Shown here piece after piece: positions 27,532-36,644 of a DNA stretch of 64,000 nt (positions within the stretch are counted from its first letter, which is position 1; each line of letters begins with the position of its first letter). The DNA lies in contig JACRET010000068.1 of NCBI GenBank assembly GCA_016218105.1, positions 1-64,000 on the forward strand, written 5' to 3'. A program made the translations under genes and the position numbers. The notes beneath the pieces were generated by a model, which worked only from the letters and a program-made list of their open reading frames with translations, was not told where the DNA came from and did no database searches. This DNA is from Deltaproteobacteria bacterium (GTDB lineage: Bacteria > Desulfobacterota > GWC2-55-46).

Positions 27532-28161
27532 TCATTGTGCCGAGACCATGCCGGTATTTGGCGTGACTGTTACCGTCCCGGTAGCGCCGCCTTTGGCTAT
27601 GGTCAAAGTCTTTGCCGTGGTGATCTTTACCCCGTCGCTGTCGTAAGGTATGCCGAAAGTGTCGAACTCAAGGACCCCAGGGACAGCGCCGCCGAAATCG
27701 GCTGTTATGGTCAACCCTGAATAGTCCCCGCTGTCCATCTGAACGCAGAAATAATCCGCCCCGGTAGCCGGGTTCCTCGCGCTCTCCACCTGCCCTGAGG
27801 CGTTAGGGTTTTCTCCCCATGTGCCGTTGTTATCAGCGTCATTGACGATGGAATACTGGCTTGCGCCAGTACAATTCGCGTCAGCGACGTTGAATTTTAT
27901 GCGATAGTTGAATGACGGGTTTGCAACGTTCGGTGTGTCGAGGTTGTTTCTTAAAAGGGCCAGGCTCTGGGCATAGCGTATGTCTTCCTGAACTTTTTGG
28001 GTAAAGGCGCCTACTGTGATCGTCTGCGTCCCGCCGAAGATCATCGGATAGGCGACAATGGCTACGATAGACATGAGCACCATGACCAATATAAGTTCTA
28101 TCATCGTAAAACCTTTATTGTCCACGACACGCATTATATTATTTTGACGGATATCCTTCAA
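27532..28161 (-). CDS. MshC/GspH-like minor prepilin
   Basis: Prepilin of 209 aa with cleavage motif NKG/FTMIELILVMVLMS (Glu at +5) and a GspH/FimT-like head. The longest frame starts with TTG at 28161, preceded by GAGG at 8 nt. An ATG nine codons later (28134) gives a shorter leader but has no Shine-Dalgarno, so I keep the TTG. It is separated by 60 bp from the membrane transferase gene before it. Confidence 0.74.
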   Translation of the reverse strand: MKDIRQNNIMRVVDNKGFTMIELILVMVLMSIVAIVAYPMIFGGTQTITVGAFTQKVQEDIRYAQSLALLRNNLDTPNVANPSFNYRIKFNVADANCTGASQYSIVNDADNNGTWGENPNASGQVESARNPATGADYFCVQMDSGDYSGLTITADFGGAVPGVLEFDTFGIPYDSDGVKITTAKTLTIAKGGATGTVTVTPNTGMVSAQ

Positions 28162-28221
28162 GCTATAAACCTCATCACTGCTCTCACTTTAAAGCCCGCA
28201 ATTTTGTTTCTCAATACCCTG

Positions 28222-29889
28222 CTAGAACCTGTAAATGAATATTGAGTAGCCGACCGTGGCGAAGGGGCGTCTTTCCCTGAAAAACGAGTAGATATCCCTC
28301 TCTCTCATATAAACGCCCTGAAGCATCGTCGCGCTTATCGCAAACCACCCTTTAAGCTCTATGGTTTCCTTCGCGCCCACAGGCTCCAATATCAGGTAAC
28401 TTGGCAGATATTCGTAATCGATGCCGAAGTATTTCGGGTCTGAAAGGCCGAAGTACGCGAGCTTTATCTTATCTATCTTATTCTCATCCATAAAGACTTT
28501 AAGTGACTTAAGGTCCTGGCCCCAGTCAAGGTTGGAATCAACAAGGTATTTATACCCGTTTGCCGGCCCTCCGGCCAATTCGTTAAAATAGGCCAGCTGG
28601 TGCGGGAAGATCATCGCCGCGGAGGCGGCGTACCAAAGGACGCAGGTGTAGAACACGGCCTTCGCAAGCCTCAAGCTCTCGGTCTTTATGAGCGGCACAA
28701 AGCCGATTAAAACGAAAACAAAAGGGTACACGGGAAGAATGTGCCGGAGCCCTATATTCACGTTCTGAATGGACATCGCCGTAAAGACAACAGCCGCCGG
28801 GAAAATAATGAATAATATCCTCCCCCTGCCCTCCCTGCCCCTTGAGATATACAGGAGCGACGCTATAAGAAAGATTATCGTGGGTATGGGCGTCTTTATG
28901 AGAAAAGCTATCGGGAAGTAATACCACCAGCCTGTGCTGGAATAGCTGCCCATGAGAAAGGCCGCCTTGCCCGTCCCCGTGCCCGCCACAACGCCCGCCA
29001 CGCCGAAGAGATAGGACTCCGGAAGCAATTTTATGCTTCTAAAAAAACCGATCACGCTCATCAGGTTTGATGGGGCAAAGCCTTCCCAGTTCAGAGGTAC
29101 ATAGCCGGGACTGCCTGAATGGTACCTGAAGCCGTATATCGCCCATATTGAAACATAGGCCACCGCAAGTATCGAGGCGTAATAAGACAAGAGCCTCAAT
29201 GCCGGGATCTTTTTCAGATTTAAAACAAAAGACGCGGCGAGCACCGGAATAAGAAGAAAGGCCGTGTGTTTGGATGTAAACGCGAGGGCAAGGGCAAGGC
29301 CGGCAGCGAGTATCCGTGAAGGCGTGGCTTCTTTCGTAAGCCTGTAGAGATAGAATGAGGAAATAAAGAAAAAGACGGTGATCGGTATGTCCGTAGTGGC
29401 CAGGCTCGAATGGGCGAGGATATTCGGCGAGAGCGAATAGAAGAACAATGAGAGATAAGCCCCCGTGCCGCCCCATAGCTCCCTTGACCAGACAAAGACA
29501 TATATGCCAAGGATGGCTCCGAGGATTATATTGGCGAAGCGGCTTAAAAAAAGTACCGTGCCGCCGGTTACGTTATTTTCGTACAGGAATTTAAGGGAGT
29601 AAGCGAAAAAATCCGATTCAGGAGAGCCCTCGGGCCTTACGTTCTCTTCGAAATCGAGATCGAGGAATATAGACGGAAGGGCGGCTGTTAAAAGCCTTCC
29701 AAATACGGGATGGTTGAGCGGTGAAAGGTAGTCCATCCCCTTTTCAATGTAAGCATATCCGGCAAGTATGTGCGCGGATTCATCCCATGTATTTGATTTC
29801 CTGAGGGCAATGGCGGAAGACTGGAGAATGAACAGAAGGAGGAATCCCGCTACGATCAAAACCCTCTTATTTAGGCGTTGTGCCGGCAT
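28222..29889 (-). CDS. GT-C fold membrane glycosyltransferase (PMT/ArnT-like)
   Basis: Integral membrane protein of 555 aa with roughly ten transmembrane helices. The first periplasmic loop has SNTWDESAH, where the acidic pair is typical of catalytic Asp/Glu in dolichyl-phosphate-mannose mannosyltransferase and ArnT relatives. NVNIGLRHILPVYPF and DSNLDWGQDLK near residues 385 and 460 are typical of this bacterial group. It probably moves a sugar from a lipid carrier to an acceptor outside the cytoplasmic membrane. Placed between the major pilin and the minor pilins, it may glycosylate pilus or MshQ-like protein; this is inference. Confidence 0.72.
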   Translation of the reverse strand: MPAQRLNKRVLIVAGFLLLFILQSSAIALRKSNTWDESAHILAGYAYIEKGMDYLSPLNHPVFGRLLTAALPSIFLDLDFEENVRPEGSPESDFFAYSLKFLYENNVTGGTVLFLSRFANIILGAILGIYVFVWSRELWGGTGAYLSLFFYSLSPNILAHSSLATTDIPITVFFFISSFYLYRLTKEATPSRILAAGLALALAFTSKHTAFLLIPVLAASFVLNLKKIPALRLLSYYASILAVAYVSIWAIYGFRYHSGSPGYVPLNWEGFAPSNLMSVIGFFRSIKLLPESYLFGVAGVVAGTGTGKAAFLMGSYSSTGWWYYFPIAFLIKTPIPTIIFLIASLLYISRGREGRGRILFIIFPAAVVFTAMSIQNVNIGLRHILPVYPFVFVLIGFVPLIKTESLRLAKAVFYTCVLWYAASAAMIFPHQLAYFNELAGGPANGYKYLVDSNLDWGQDLKSLKVFMDENKIDKIKLAYFGLSDPKYFGIDYEYLPSYLILEPVGAKETIELKGWFAISATMLQGVYMRERDIYSFFRERRPFATVGYSIFIYRF

Positions 29890-31938
29890 TTACAGGTCTT
29901 TACCCCTTAGATCAATGACAAAGGCTATGAGATAGGCCACGGCGCTTATTACATAGAGGCCGTTAAACCCGAGCGCCATCGAGAGATATTCGCTCAGGCC
30001 GCCAACGACCGCCCCGAAAATATTCGACCCCATATCTATATCCATCCTGTCCGACCTTGAGAAGGAAATGCTGAAGACAAACGAGGCGAAAAATACCGGC
30101 GCGGCTATCAGAAGGAGCGAAATAAATACCTTTGCGGCCCAGCCAAGCCCGATAAACAGGCCTAGCGGCATGAAATAGAGGGCTATGAGAGAAGCAAAGA
30201 TGAGGATGTACGGGACGCGGACTGATGAGATATACCATCTTTTTACGATAAAGTTGGCCAATAGTATGGAGGACAGTATCGCCGCGAGTACGAGGGAGAC
30301 GACCGTTACCGTAGACCCGAAGAGGAGCGCGAATGATGTAATGGACTTGGTCTCAAGGAGCATGAACCCGAGTCCCAGCATGAAGAACTTCAGGCTGAAC
30401 GTCCCTTTTGACCTTGTGATCCCTTTGATGAGGGCGAATGAAAGGAGCGGTATGACTATAAGCATCGACCAGTATTCACGAGGTATCTTCTTCCCTTCCA
30501 GATAAAGGAACGGCCAGTCGTCCGTGGGGAAGACGAGTTTTTTATCCCCCGAGAGGCTGAACGCACTCCTTTCAAGCCCCGGAAGGTCCCGCTTGACCTC
30601 GCGGACTCCAGGCCCGGCCACAATGGAAATATTGCCGGAAACAGGGTCACGGGGAGCGTATACCACGAGGTCAGCCCCGTATATGTCCTTCAGCATGAAA
30701 AAGAGCTTCGCCCTCATATCCTCGCGGGGGGCGTTATAGTTAAGCTGCAGGATGCCGTTTTCCGTGAGTATCTCTTTTGTCCTTTTCAGGCTCTCATATG
30801 TATAGACGAAATTCTCCGTCCTGATATTGGACATGTGCGTGAGATGATACTGGGAATCGAGGAACCCGATCACGATGAGGTCGTATTTTTTAAGCGTCTT
30901 ATGGAAAAACGCCCGTGCGTCGTCTACATGGACATTGACCCTTTTGTCAATGAACGGCCTGTGGGGGCTTAAATGAGAGCCCAGGGTTATGAAAACAGGG
31001 TCTATTTCAACCGCGTCAACATCCTTTGCCCCATGCCTGAGCGCCATCGCGGTCTCGTTCCCGGCGCCGGCCCCAACCACCATAACGGTCGAAGGCGAGC
31101 CCAGATGATAAGGTATCTCGTATATACGGCGGGACTCAAGATTGAGCTTCGCCTCCGGCCCGGTGTATTCGATATCGAAGTTCATCGAGCCTACCTGCGG
31201 GTTTCCGTTGGTAGTGGAGATGAAGCCCGACCCGGGAGCGGCCGAGAAGGGATATACCCTTATCCTGCTGTAAGGCGACCAGACCTCGGGGCCCCAGTGG
31301 GCGGACAGGACAAGAAACAACGTAATAACGACAGACGCTATATTCAGGTAAAAAACGGTTTTATTCGAATACAGATAGCTCCACCAGAGCAGCGGCGGAA
31401 GAAAGACCGCAAACCATACAAGCGGCGTTGTCCAGAGCCAGCCCGCCACTGAAAAGGCTATTATGCCCGCGAGCGCCCCGGCTATGTTTATGGAGTAGGC
31501 CTTGAGCGGCTTAAACGCCGCCATCGCCCTCATAGTCTCCTGCCCAAGCGGTATGAAGTATAAGGTCATCATGATATAGAAGACGATGAGCACGCCGAAG
31601 ATCGGTACAGAGCGCGCCCTGGTATTCGCCCAGAACTCAGGCCAGATGGACTCGTCCTTCAGGTTATAGTCCAGGTCGATCCTCAGATAATCGTTGAAGT
31701 AGATGATGATGCAGACAAGCACCAGTGTCGCAAGAGGCAGGAATTCCACAGGATTCCTCTTTGACCTTGAGACCATGAACCCTATGCCGAGGCCGAGGAA
31801 TATCGCTATAAGGACGGCGTTCTTGTAATAAGAGAGCAGATAGATATTGGAGGATAGATACCTTATGAATACCATCTCCCCGAACAGGGAGAGGAAACTT
31901 ATCAGGAAGAGATTGAATGCCTGTTTTCTTTCGCTCAT
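29890..31938 (-). CDS. Membrane-bound spermidine-synthase-like protein
   Basis: Protein of 682 aa from the chosen start: about seven transmembrane helices (about residues 8-215), a cytosolic Rossmann domain with the SAM-type motif VMVVGAGAGNETAMAL and acidic VEIDP (about 285-310), then about six more helices. The fold is that of polyamine aminopropyltransferases, but the usual catalytic Asp region reads YDLIVIGFLDS, so true spermidine synthase activity is doubtful. The longest frame starts at 31971, inside the YfhO-like gene; the ATG at 31938 forms an ATGA overlap with that gene's stop and has GGAAGG before it, so I chose it. Function in the pilus locus is unknown. Confidence 0.72.
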   Translation of the reverse strand: MSERKQAFNLFLISFLSLFGEMVFIRYLSSNIYLLSYYKNAVLIAIFLGLGIGFMVSRSKRNPVEFLPLATLVLVCIIIYFNDYLRIDLDYNLKDESIWPEFWANTRARSVPIFGVLIVFYIMMTLYFIPLGQETMRAMAAFKPLKAYSINIAGALAGIIAFSVAGWLWTTPLVWFAVFLPPLLWWSYLYSNKTVFYLNIASVVITLFLVLSAHWGPEVWSPYSRIRVYPFSAAPGSGFISTTNGNPQVGSMNFDIEYTGPEAKLNLESRRIYEIPYHLGSPSTVMVVGAGAGNETAMALRHGAKDVDAVEIDPVFITLGSHLSPHRPFIDKRVNVHVDDARAFFHKTLKKYDLIVIGFLDSQYHLTHMSNIRTENFVYTYESLKRTKEILTENGILQLNYNAPREDMRAKLFFMLKDIYGADLVVYAPRDPVSGNISIVAGPGVREVKRDLPGLERSAFSLSGDKKLVFPTDDWPFLYLEGKKIPREYWSMLIVIPLLSFALIKGITRSKGTFSLKFFMLGLGFMLLETKSITSFALLFGSTVTVVSLVLAAILSSILLANFIVKRWYISSVRVPYILIFASLIALYFMPLGLFIGLGWAAKVFISLLLIAAPVFFASFVFSISFSRSDRMDIDMGSNIFGAVVGGLSEYLSMALGFNGLYVISAVAYLIAFVIDLRGKDL

Positions 31939-34331
31939 TGTTTTTCCTTCCGGACGAAATAGGCCAGGCAAAAGGCCGGGATCAGCACGGCCGATATCGC
32001 GCTTACAAAGAGGCCTGCCTTGAAGCTTAAAGGGGAGTATTTGAATACAACGGTATGGGCGCCCGCCTTTAAAGGCACCGCTCGGAGCACATAATCCGCC
32101 TTGAGTATTTTTTCTTCAGACCCGTCCACGTAAGCCTTCCAGCCTGGATAATAGCTCTCGCTGGCGACAAGTATCGCGTCACTGGAGCATCTTACCATAA
32201 GCTCGACGGAGTTGTTTTTATAGTTTAATACCTCAACCGGACACTCAGGTCTTGTCTTTCCGTCGGAAGGTTTTATCTTAGCCCCGGGTTCTTCTTCCAG
32301 GAGCACAAGCCTTCCGGGTGAGAACTTCTTGTCCACGAGCGTCTCCAGGTATTCCCTTGGGTCTTTAATGACGCGATAGCTGTCCACCATGAAAAATCTC
32401 GGGACGTAATTCAGGTTTTCATATATCTTTAGCGCCTTTTCTCCCTCAATGCCCCTGACATTGCCGTCTCTGGCGCCGATTATCTTCTTAAGCCTGTACT
32501 CCGGCGAATCGATCTTCAGTATCGACACCACATACTTCACATTGAGCATCGAAGGTATATTGGTGGAGTCAGCCCTGTCCAGTGATGCCATGAGCGTAAA
32601 CAGGTTCGTGTAATCTCCGCGTTTCATCACCTCGGCGCCTTCAATATCGAATATTTTATGGAGGAGATTAAAACCCGTGAGCCGCTCTTTCTGAAGGTCG
32701 AGCGATTGAATGAGCTCCCTGTCGAACGCATCCGTTTCGGTTATCTCTACATTCTCGTTCATCGTCCTTGGGGTCACGAAGACCCTGTAAAGCCCCTTGT
32801 CTCCCTCCATGAATTCCATGACCTTGCTTTTGGCGTAGTAATCCTCCGCTTTTGTGGTCGCGTAGTAACCGTTGTGGGCGAAAAACAGATCTATCGAGAG
32901 CGTGACTACAACAAAATAAGGGAGGAGTTTCCTTAGACGGGCTGATCTGAATGCGAGGAACAGCCCGGTGGAAAATATGATTAAAAATACGAGCGCCCGC
33001 TTGGTATTGAAGAGGTTTACGCTCACATGGTTATACACCGGGAAGTCGATCCCTCTTGAGACGAGATACGCCTCTATATCCGTATGATAAAAATTAAGGA
33101 TGCCAAGCGCTATCGCCGCAAGGGTCGATATCACCAGGAGTAGGAGCAAAGCCCTGTGTACAGGCTTGGCGGCTTCTTTAGCCGCCTCTTTAAATCTATC
33201 GTAGCCAAGCCCCGCGCCCATGGATATAAAGAGAAACGGGACGAACAGGAATTTTACGGGGTAGCGGAATTTATTGAGAACGGGGATGTAGCTATGCAAA
33301 TAATAATAGAAGGCGTTATTTCTGCCCATCGCCATGCTCAGGAAAAACAGAGCGGTCATGATAAAGGCGAGCGGCTTTTTTTTCGATCTTAAAACGAAGA
33401 AGATGGAAAGGATAAAAGGCACGAAACCAAGATAGACAGTCTTAAGCCAGCTCTGGTTGGCCCAGTACTTCTCGTCGGATATCATATAGCCGTATGGGTC
33501 AGGTATGAAGAACTGGATAAAATCCTTGATATCCAGAGACCATGTGGTAGCCTCAAGGTAGCCCAGCCCCCCCGCTCTCGTTGAAAAGCTTGCCAGCTCC
33601 AGGAAAGGAAGTATCTGTACGGCGCATAAAAGAAAAAAGACCGCGAGCGCGTAAACGAGCAGGAGCGAGCGCTTGACGGGCGATATCCGTGCTGCGTCCG
33701 TATCCTCGAAATCGAAAATCCCCGGAAGCGCCAGCATAAAGATGAGAAGCACAATTGTGCCGAAGAAGACCTCTATCCCGCCTCCCAGAAACATCATGGA
33801 TAACACTATCCCGGTAAGCGCCGCGTAAAGAGAAGACCCCCTCCTTATCGCCCTCAGGAAAGTAAAGGCCGCAAGCGGCACCCAGGCTACGCTGAAAAGC
33901 GTGCTCATTACGTTATGGGCCGAGAAGAGATACCCGCTCAGCATAAAAGTAAGCGCGCCCGCGAGCGCCCCGGCTTTGCCGGCCCTCACTTCACGCATCA
34001 GTGCGTAAGTGGAGATACCAGCTATGAAGAAGTGTATTATGATGGTCCAGTTGAACGCCAGATCGAAGGGCAGTACAAGCAGCAGAAGGTTTACCGGGTA
34101 AAATATCCCTGGCTGCAGGGTCGCCAGAAGCGGATGCCCGCTGTATGAATAGGGGTTCCAGAGAGGAAATTCTCCGCCCCGGAGCAGCTCAACCCATAGA
34201 TGCCTCGGCGGGATAAAAAAAACCGAGAGGTCCCTTTCGGTTAAGAGAAGACCGCCCCCAATGGCTGAATAGAAGTAAAGTGCGGACAACGCGGCGAGGT
34301 ATATGATAGCAAAAAAAAACATCAGGGACAT
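31935..34331 (-). CDS. YfhO-family membrane protein, GT-C-like
   Basis: Integral membrane protein of 798 aa with about 12-13 helices and a C-terminal extracytoplasmic domain. The N-terminal loop (LTERDLSVFFIPPRHLWVEL...PLWNPYSYSGHPLLA) and the end (SESYYPGWKAYVDG...PLKAGAHTVVFKYSP) are hallmarks of the YfhO family, some members of which glycosylate lipoteichoic acid. It is the first of three large membrane genes that break the pilin gene series. No strong Shine-Dalgarno is seen; the ATG three codons downstream is an alternative start. Confidence 0.77.
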   Translation of the reverse strand: MSLMFFFAIIYLAALSALYFYSAIGGGLLLTERDLSVFFIPPRHLWVELLRGGEFPLWNPYSYSGHPLLATLQPGIFYPVNLLLLVLPFDLAFNWTIIIHFFIAGISTYALMREVRAGKAGALAGALTFMLSGYLFSAHNVMSTLFSVAWVPLAAFTFLRAIRRGSSLYAALTGIVLSMMFLGGGIEVFFGTIVLLIFMLALPGIFDFEDTDAARISPVKRSLLLVYALAVFFLLCAVQILPFLELASFSTRAGGLGYLEATTWSLDIKDFIQFFIPDPYGYMISDEKYWANQSWLKTVYLGFVPFILSIFFVLRSKKKPLAFIMTALFFLSMAMGRNNAFYYYLHSYIPVLNKFRYPVKFLFVPFLFISMGAGLGYDRFKEAAKEAAKPVHRALLLLLVISTLAAIALGILNFYHTDIEAYLVSRGIDFPVYNHVSVNLFNTKRALVFLIIFSTGLFLAFRSARLRKLLPYFVVVTLSIDLFFAHNGYYATTKAEDYYAKSKVMEFMEGDKGLYRVFVTPRTMNENVEITETDAFDRELIQSLDLQKERLTGFNLLHKIFDIEGAEVMKRGDYTNLFTLMASLDRADSTNIPSMLNVKYVVSILKIDSPEYRLKKIIGARDGNVRGIEGEKALKIYENLNYVPRFFMVDSYRVIKDPREYLETLVDKKFSPGRLVLLEEEPGAKIKPSDGKTRPECPVEVLNYKNNSVELMVRCSSDAILVASESYYPGWKAYVDGSEEKILKADYVLRAVPLKAGAHTVVFKYSPLSFKAGLFVSAISAVLIPAFCLAYFVRKEKQ

Positions 34332-34419
34332 TCCGCCCGTCTTGGGGCAAAAGGGTTACCGGGGGACGATTCAAACCCTCCGGCCGCTTCTATTGAAGAA
34401 GCGCTTGTTTAAAAGTCAG

Positions 34420-34460
34420 AAACCCGTTAAAAGCCCGGTAGCCCGGACGAATAACGGGTT
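34420..34460 (-). terminator. Hairpin after the major pilin gene, possible partial terminator
   Basis: Minus strand AACCCGTTA (34452-34460) pairs with TAACGGGTT (34421-34429), with an inner GCCCGG/CCGGGC pair. It is followed by a short TCTGACTTTT rather than a long T run, so it may only reduce read-through from the highly expressed pilin into the membrane genes, or protect the pilin mRNA 3' end. Confidence 0.45.
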
Positions 34461-34483
34461 CTTTTAAAACGCTTAAAAAGAAA

Positions 34484-34894
34484 CTAGAAATTATATTTAA
34501 CCTTCGGGCCGTAGGTCGTATTCCCGCCTGTAAAGGTCATCGTGTAGGGATTTCCGCCGATAGCGATAGTAATAAGGACTGAGTTTCCAGCCATCGTGAC
34601 GTTATCCGCCGCCGTAACAACGGCCCCCGCGACATTCGCGTTATAGAGCACGCCTGTGTCACTCGCAGAACCATCCGTTGTCCCAAGCTGGTACGCTGTC
34701 CCTTTGACAATAAACTGGGAATGGAGGATGTTAGCGGCCCCTGATATGGCCCCGCCTATGCCTTTCGCTGTCGACACCCTTGCGTCGGATTGAAGATCTA
34801 TGAACCTGGGTACCGCGACAGCAGCAAGTATAGCCAGTATGACTATGACCATTACAAGCTCAATTAAAGTAAAACCCTTATTCCCTATTCTCAT
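34484..34894 (-). CDS. mshA: Major type IV pilin, MshA-like
   Basis: Pilin of 136 aa: leader MRIGNKG, then FTLIELVMVIVILAILAAVAVPRFIDL with Glu at +5, the classic N-terminal helix; the PRFIDLQSDAR continuation is typical of MSHA pilins. The head (VSTAKGIGGAISGAANILHSQF...) is small, Gly- and Thr-rich, and has no Cys, so the disulphide loop of Vibrio MshA is absent. GGAGG lies 5 nt before the ATG. The gene has its own promoter (34936-34964) and a hairpin downstream, as expected for the abundant subunit. Confidence 0.85.
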   Translation of the reverse strand: MRIGNKGFTLIELVMVIVILAILAAVAVPRFIDLQSDARVSTAKGIGGAISGAANILHSQFIVKGTAYQLGTTDGSASDTGVLYNANVAGAVVTAADNVTMAGNSVLITIAIGGNPYTMTFTGGNTTYGPKVKYNF

Positions 34895-34935
34895 TACTGC
34901 CTCCCTTTTTAAAATTAACTTACTCGCTTAACATA

Positions 34936-34964
34936 GCTATATCACACACTTAAGGGCAGGTCAA
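34936..34964 (-). promoter_or_regulatory. Promoter of the major pilin gene
   Basis: Minus strand TTGACC (34959-34964, 5 of 6) and TATAGC (34936-34941, 4 of 6) are separated by 17 bp, about 40 bp before the pilin ATG and within the 79-bp gap after the preceding gene. No GG-N10-GC sigma54 pattern, common for pilA elsewhere, is seen here. Confidence 0.55.
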
Positions 34965-34973
34965 CATCTTTGT

Positions 34974-35414
34974 TCACCAGTGTTCATATCCCTTTGTGGA
35001 GGAGTTCACGCGGCCTGTTCCGCTATTGTAGCTGTATCTGTTACCGAACGGATCGAGCGGGTAGCCTTCCGAGTCCAATGCCATAGACTCCACGTATTTG
35101 CCGGCTATGACAATATTATAATCGGCGCCGCTTATCCCGCCTCTGGACGCCTCCATCGATCTTTCGATCATCTCTTTAAGGGATATCGGCAGTTTACCGT
35201 CAAACATAACATAATAATTTATAGAGCTCCTCAGGTTCGCCATTTCAACGGTCATGGCTGTCTCCTTCACCGTTTTAACCGATAAATAAAACCTGTCAAC
35301 GGCTATGAAAATAAATATGGCGATAAGGATGGCTGTAAGGACCGCTTCGAAAGAGGTACGGCCTTTCTGGCTAGACAGGACGGCGCGGCAAGCCGTTGAA
35401 AAGGGAATATCCAC
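34974..35414 (-). CDS. Pseudopilin-like protein in the MshF position
   Basis: Protein of 146 aa with a membrane helix (about residues 22-42) preceded by QKG/RTSFEAVL: a Gly at the expected cleavage site and Glu at +5 but Arg instead of Phe at +1. The C-terminal part (DPFGNRYSYNSGTGRVNSSTKGYEHW region) resembles the end of GspG-type pseudopilins. It is placed between mshG and the major pilin gene, as mshF is in Vibrio. Whether a prepilin peptidase processes it is uncertain. Confidence 0.63.
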   Translation of the reverse strand: MDIPFSTACRAVLSSQKGRTSFEAVLTAILIAIFIFIAVDRFYLSVKTVKETAMTVEMANLRSSINYYVMFDGKLPISLKEMIERSMEASRGGISGADYNIVIAGKYVESMALDSEGYPLDPFGNRYSYNSGTGRVNSSTKGYEHW

Positions 35415-35415
35415 C

Positions 35416-36630
35416 TCACTTCCTCACGATCTTAAGGATATCCCACATGGGGAGGAATATCGCAAGGGCCAGGAAAAGGACTATCGCGAATATGGCCGCC
35501 AAGAGTATCGGCTCAAGGGTCGTGGTAAGGTTCCGTATCGTGGTATCCACTTCGTTATCATAGTACTGGGCTACCTTGTCAAGCATCATGTCCAGATTGC
35601 CTGTTTCCTCCCCGACCGTCACCATCTGCACGACCATCGGCGGAAAGTGAGATGACTTGGACATCTGCTCCGATATGCTTTTGCCCGCCCTCACCTCATC
35701 CTCTATCAATTCGATCTCAGCCGCTATCAACCTGTTCTCCACCGCCCTGGAAACTATATCTAGCGATTGAAGTATCGGAAGGCCGCTTTGATAGAGCGCG
35801 CCCAGCACTCTCGCGAACCTTGAAAGTATGGCCTTGAGTATCAGCGGGCCGAATACCGGCATCTTAAGCCTTACCCTGTCCCAGTTCAGCCTGCCCGAAG
35901 ATGTCGATACATAGAATCTGACACCGAAATAGGAGAGTATGCCGGCTATCATCATCAGGTACCAATAAGAAGTGAATCCTCTGGAAAGGGCGATAAGTAT
36001 CCTTGTAGGAAGCGGCAACGCGACCTTGAAGCTGGCGTAAAGCGCCGCGAACTTGGGTATGACGAAGTTCATCAGCACCATTATGGCAACGACTATCGCG
36101 CCGATGACGATCTTGGGATAAAGCGTCGCGGATTTTACCTTTGCCTTGTTCTCGGCATTCTTTTCGAGCATGAACGCGAGCCTGTCGAGAACACGGTCGA
36201 GTATGCCTCCCGCCTCGCCCGCCTCGATCATATTGGCGTAGAGTTCACTGAAGACTTTCGGGTGTTTTGAGATGGCGCCGGAAAATGACGAACCGCCTTC
36301 AACATCCTCTCTTATCTTTTTTATTATTTCGACGAATTCAACGGACTGCATCTGGCGCTCAAGGGTAAACAGCCCCCTTGTCAAAGGCACACCTGCGCTG
36401 AACAGTGTCGCGAGCTGGCGGGAAAAGAGTATTATGTCTGATTGCGGCACCTTCTTTTTAAAGAACTTATCGAGGGCGAGCGTCGCCTTTTTGCCGCCCG
36501 CGGCGACGTTGATGGGGATGAGCCCCATCTTGTCGAGTGACGCCTCAAGCTGCGCTCTGTCGGCCGCGTCCATGTTGCCCGTTACGAGCGCGCCCTGTCT
36601 GTCTCTGGCCCTGTACTGGAATGAAGGCAT
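35416..36630 (-). CDS. mshG: Inner-membrane platform protein MshG (GspF/PilC family)
   Basis: Polytopic platform protein of 404 aa with two repeated GspF domains (about residues 70-192 and 272-395) and three transmembrane helices (about 170-190, 220-240, 375-395). Family motifs visible include FSRQLATLFSAGVPL, MIEAGEAGGILDRVLDRLA and its repeat MVTVGEETGNLDMMLDKVAQYYD. It couples the assembly ATPase encoded just upstream (14-bp gap) to pilin polymerisation. Confidence 0.92.
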   Translation of the reverse strand: MPSFQYRARDRQGALVTGNMDAADRAQLEASLDKMGLIPINVAAGGKKATLALDKFFKKKVPQSDIILFSRQLATLFSAGVPLTRGLFTLERQMQSVEFVEIIKKIREDVEGGSSFSGAISKHPKVFSELYANMIEAGEAGGILDRVLDRLAFMLEKNAENKAKVKSATLYPKIVIGAIVVAIMVLMNFVIPKFAALYASFKVALPLPTRILIALSRGFTSYWYLMMIAGILSYFGVRFYVSTSSGRLNWDRVRLKMPVFGPLILKAILSRFARVLGALYQSGLPILQSLDIVSRAVENRLIAAEIELIEDEVRAGKSISEQMSKSSHFPPMVVQMVTVGEETGNLDMMLDKVAQYYDNEVDTTIRNLTTTLEPILLAAIFAIVLFLALAIFLPMWDILKIVRK

Positions 36631-36644
36631 ATTGTTTTTTTATC

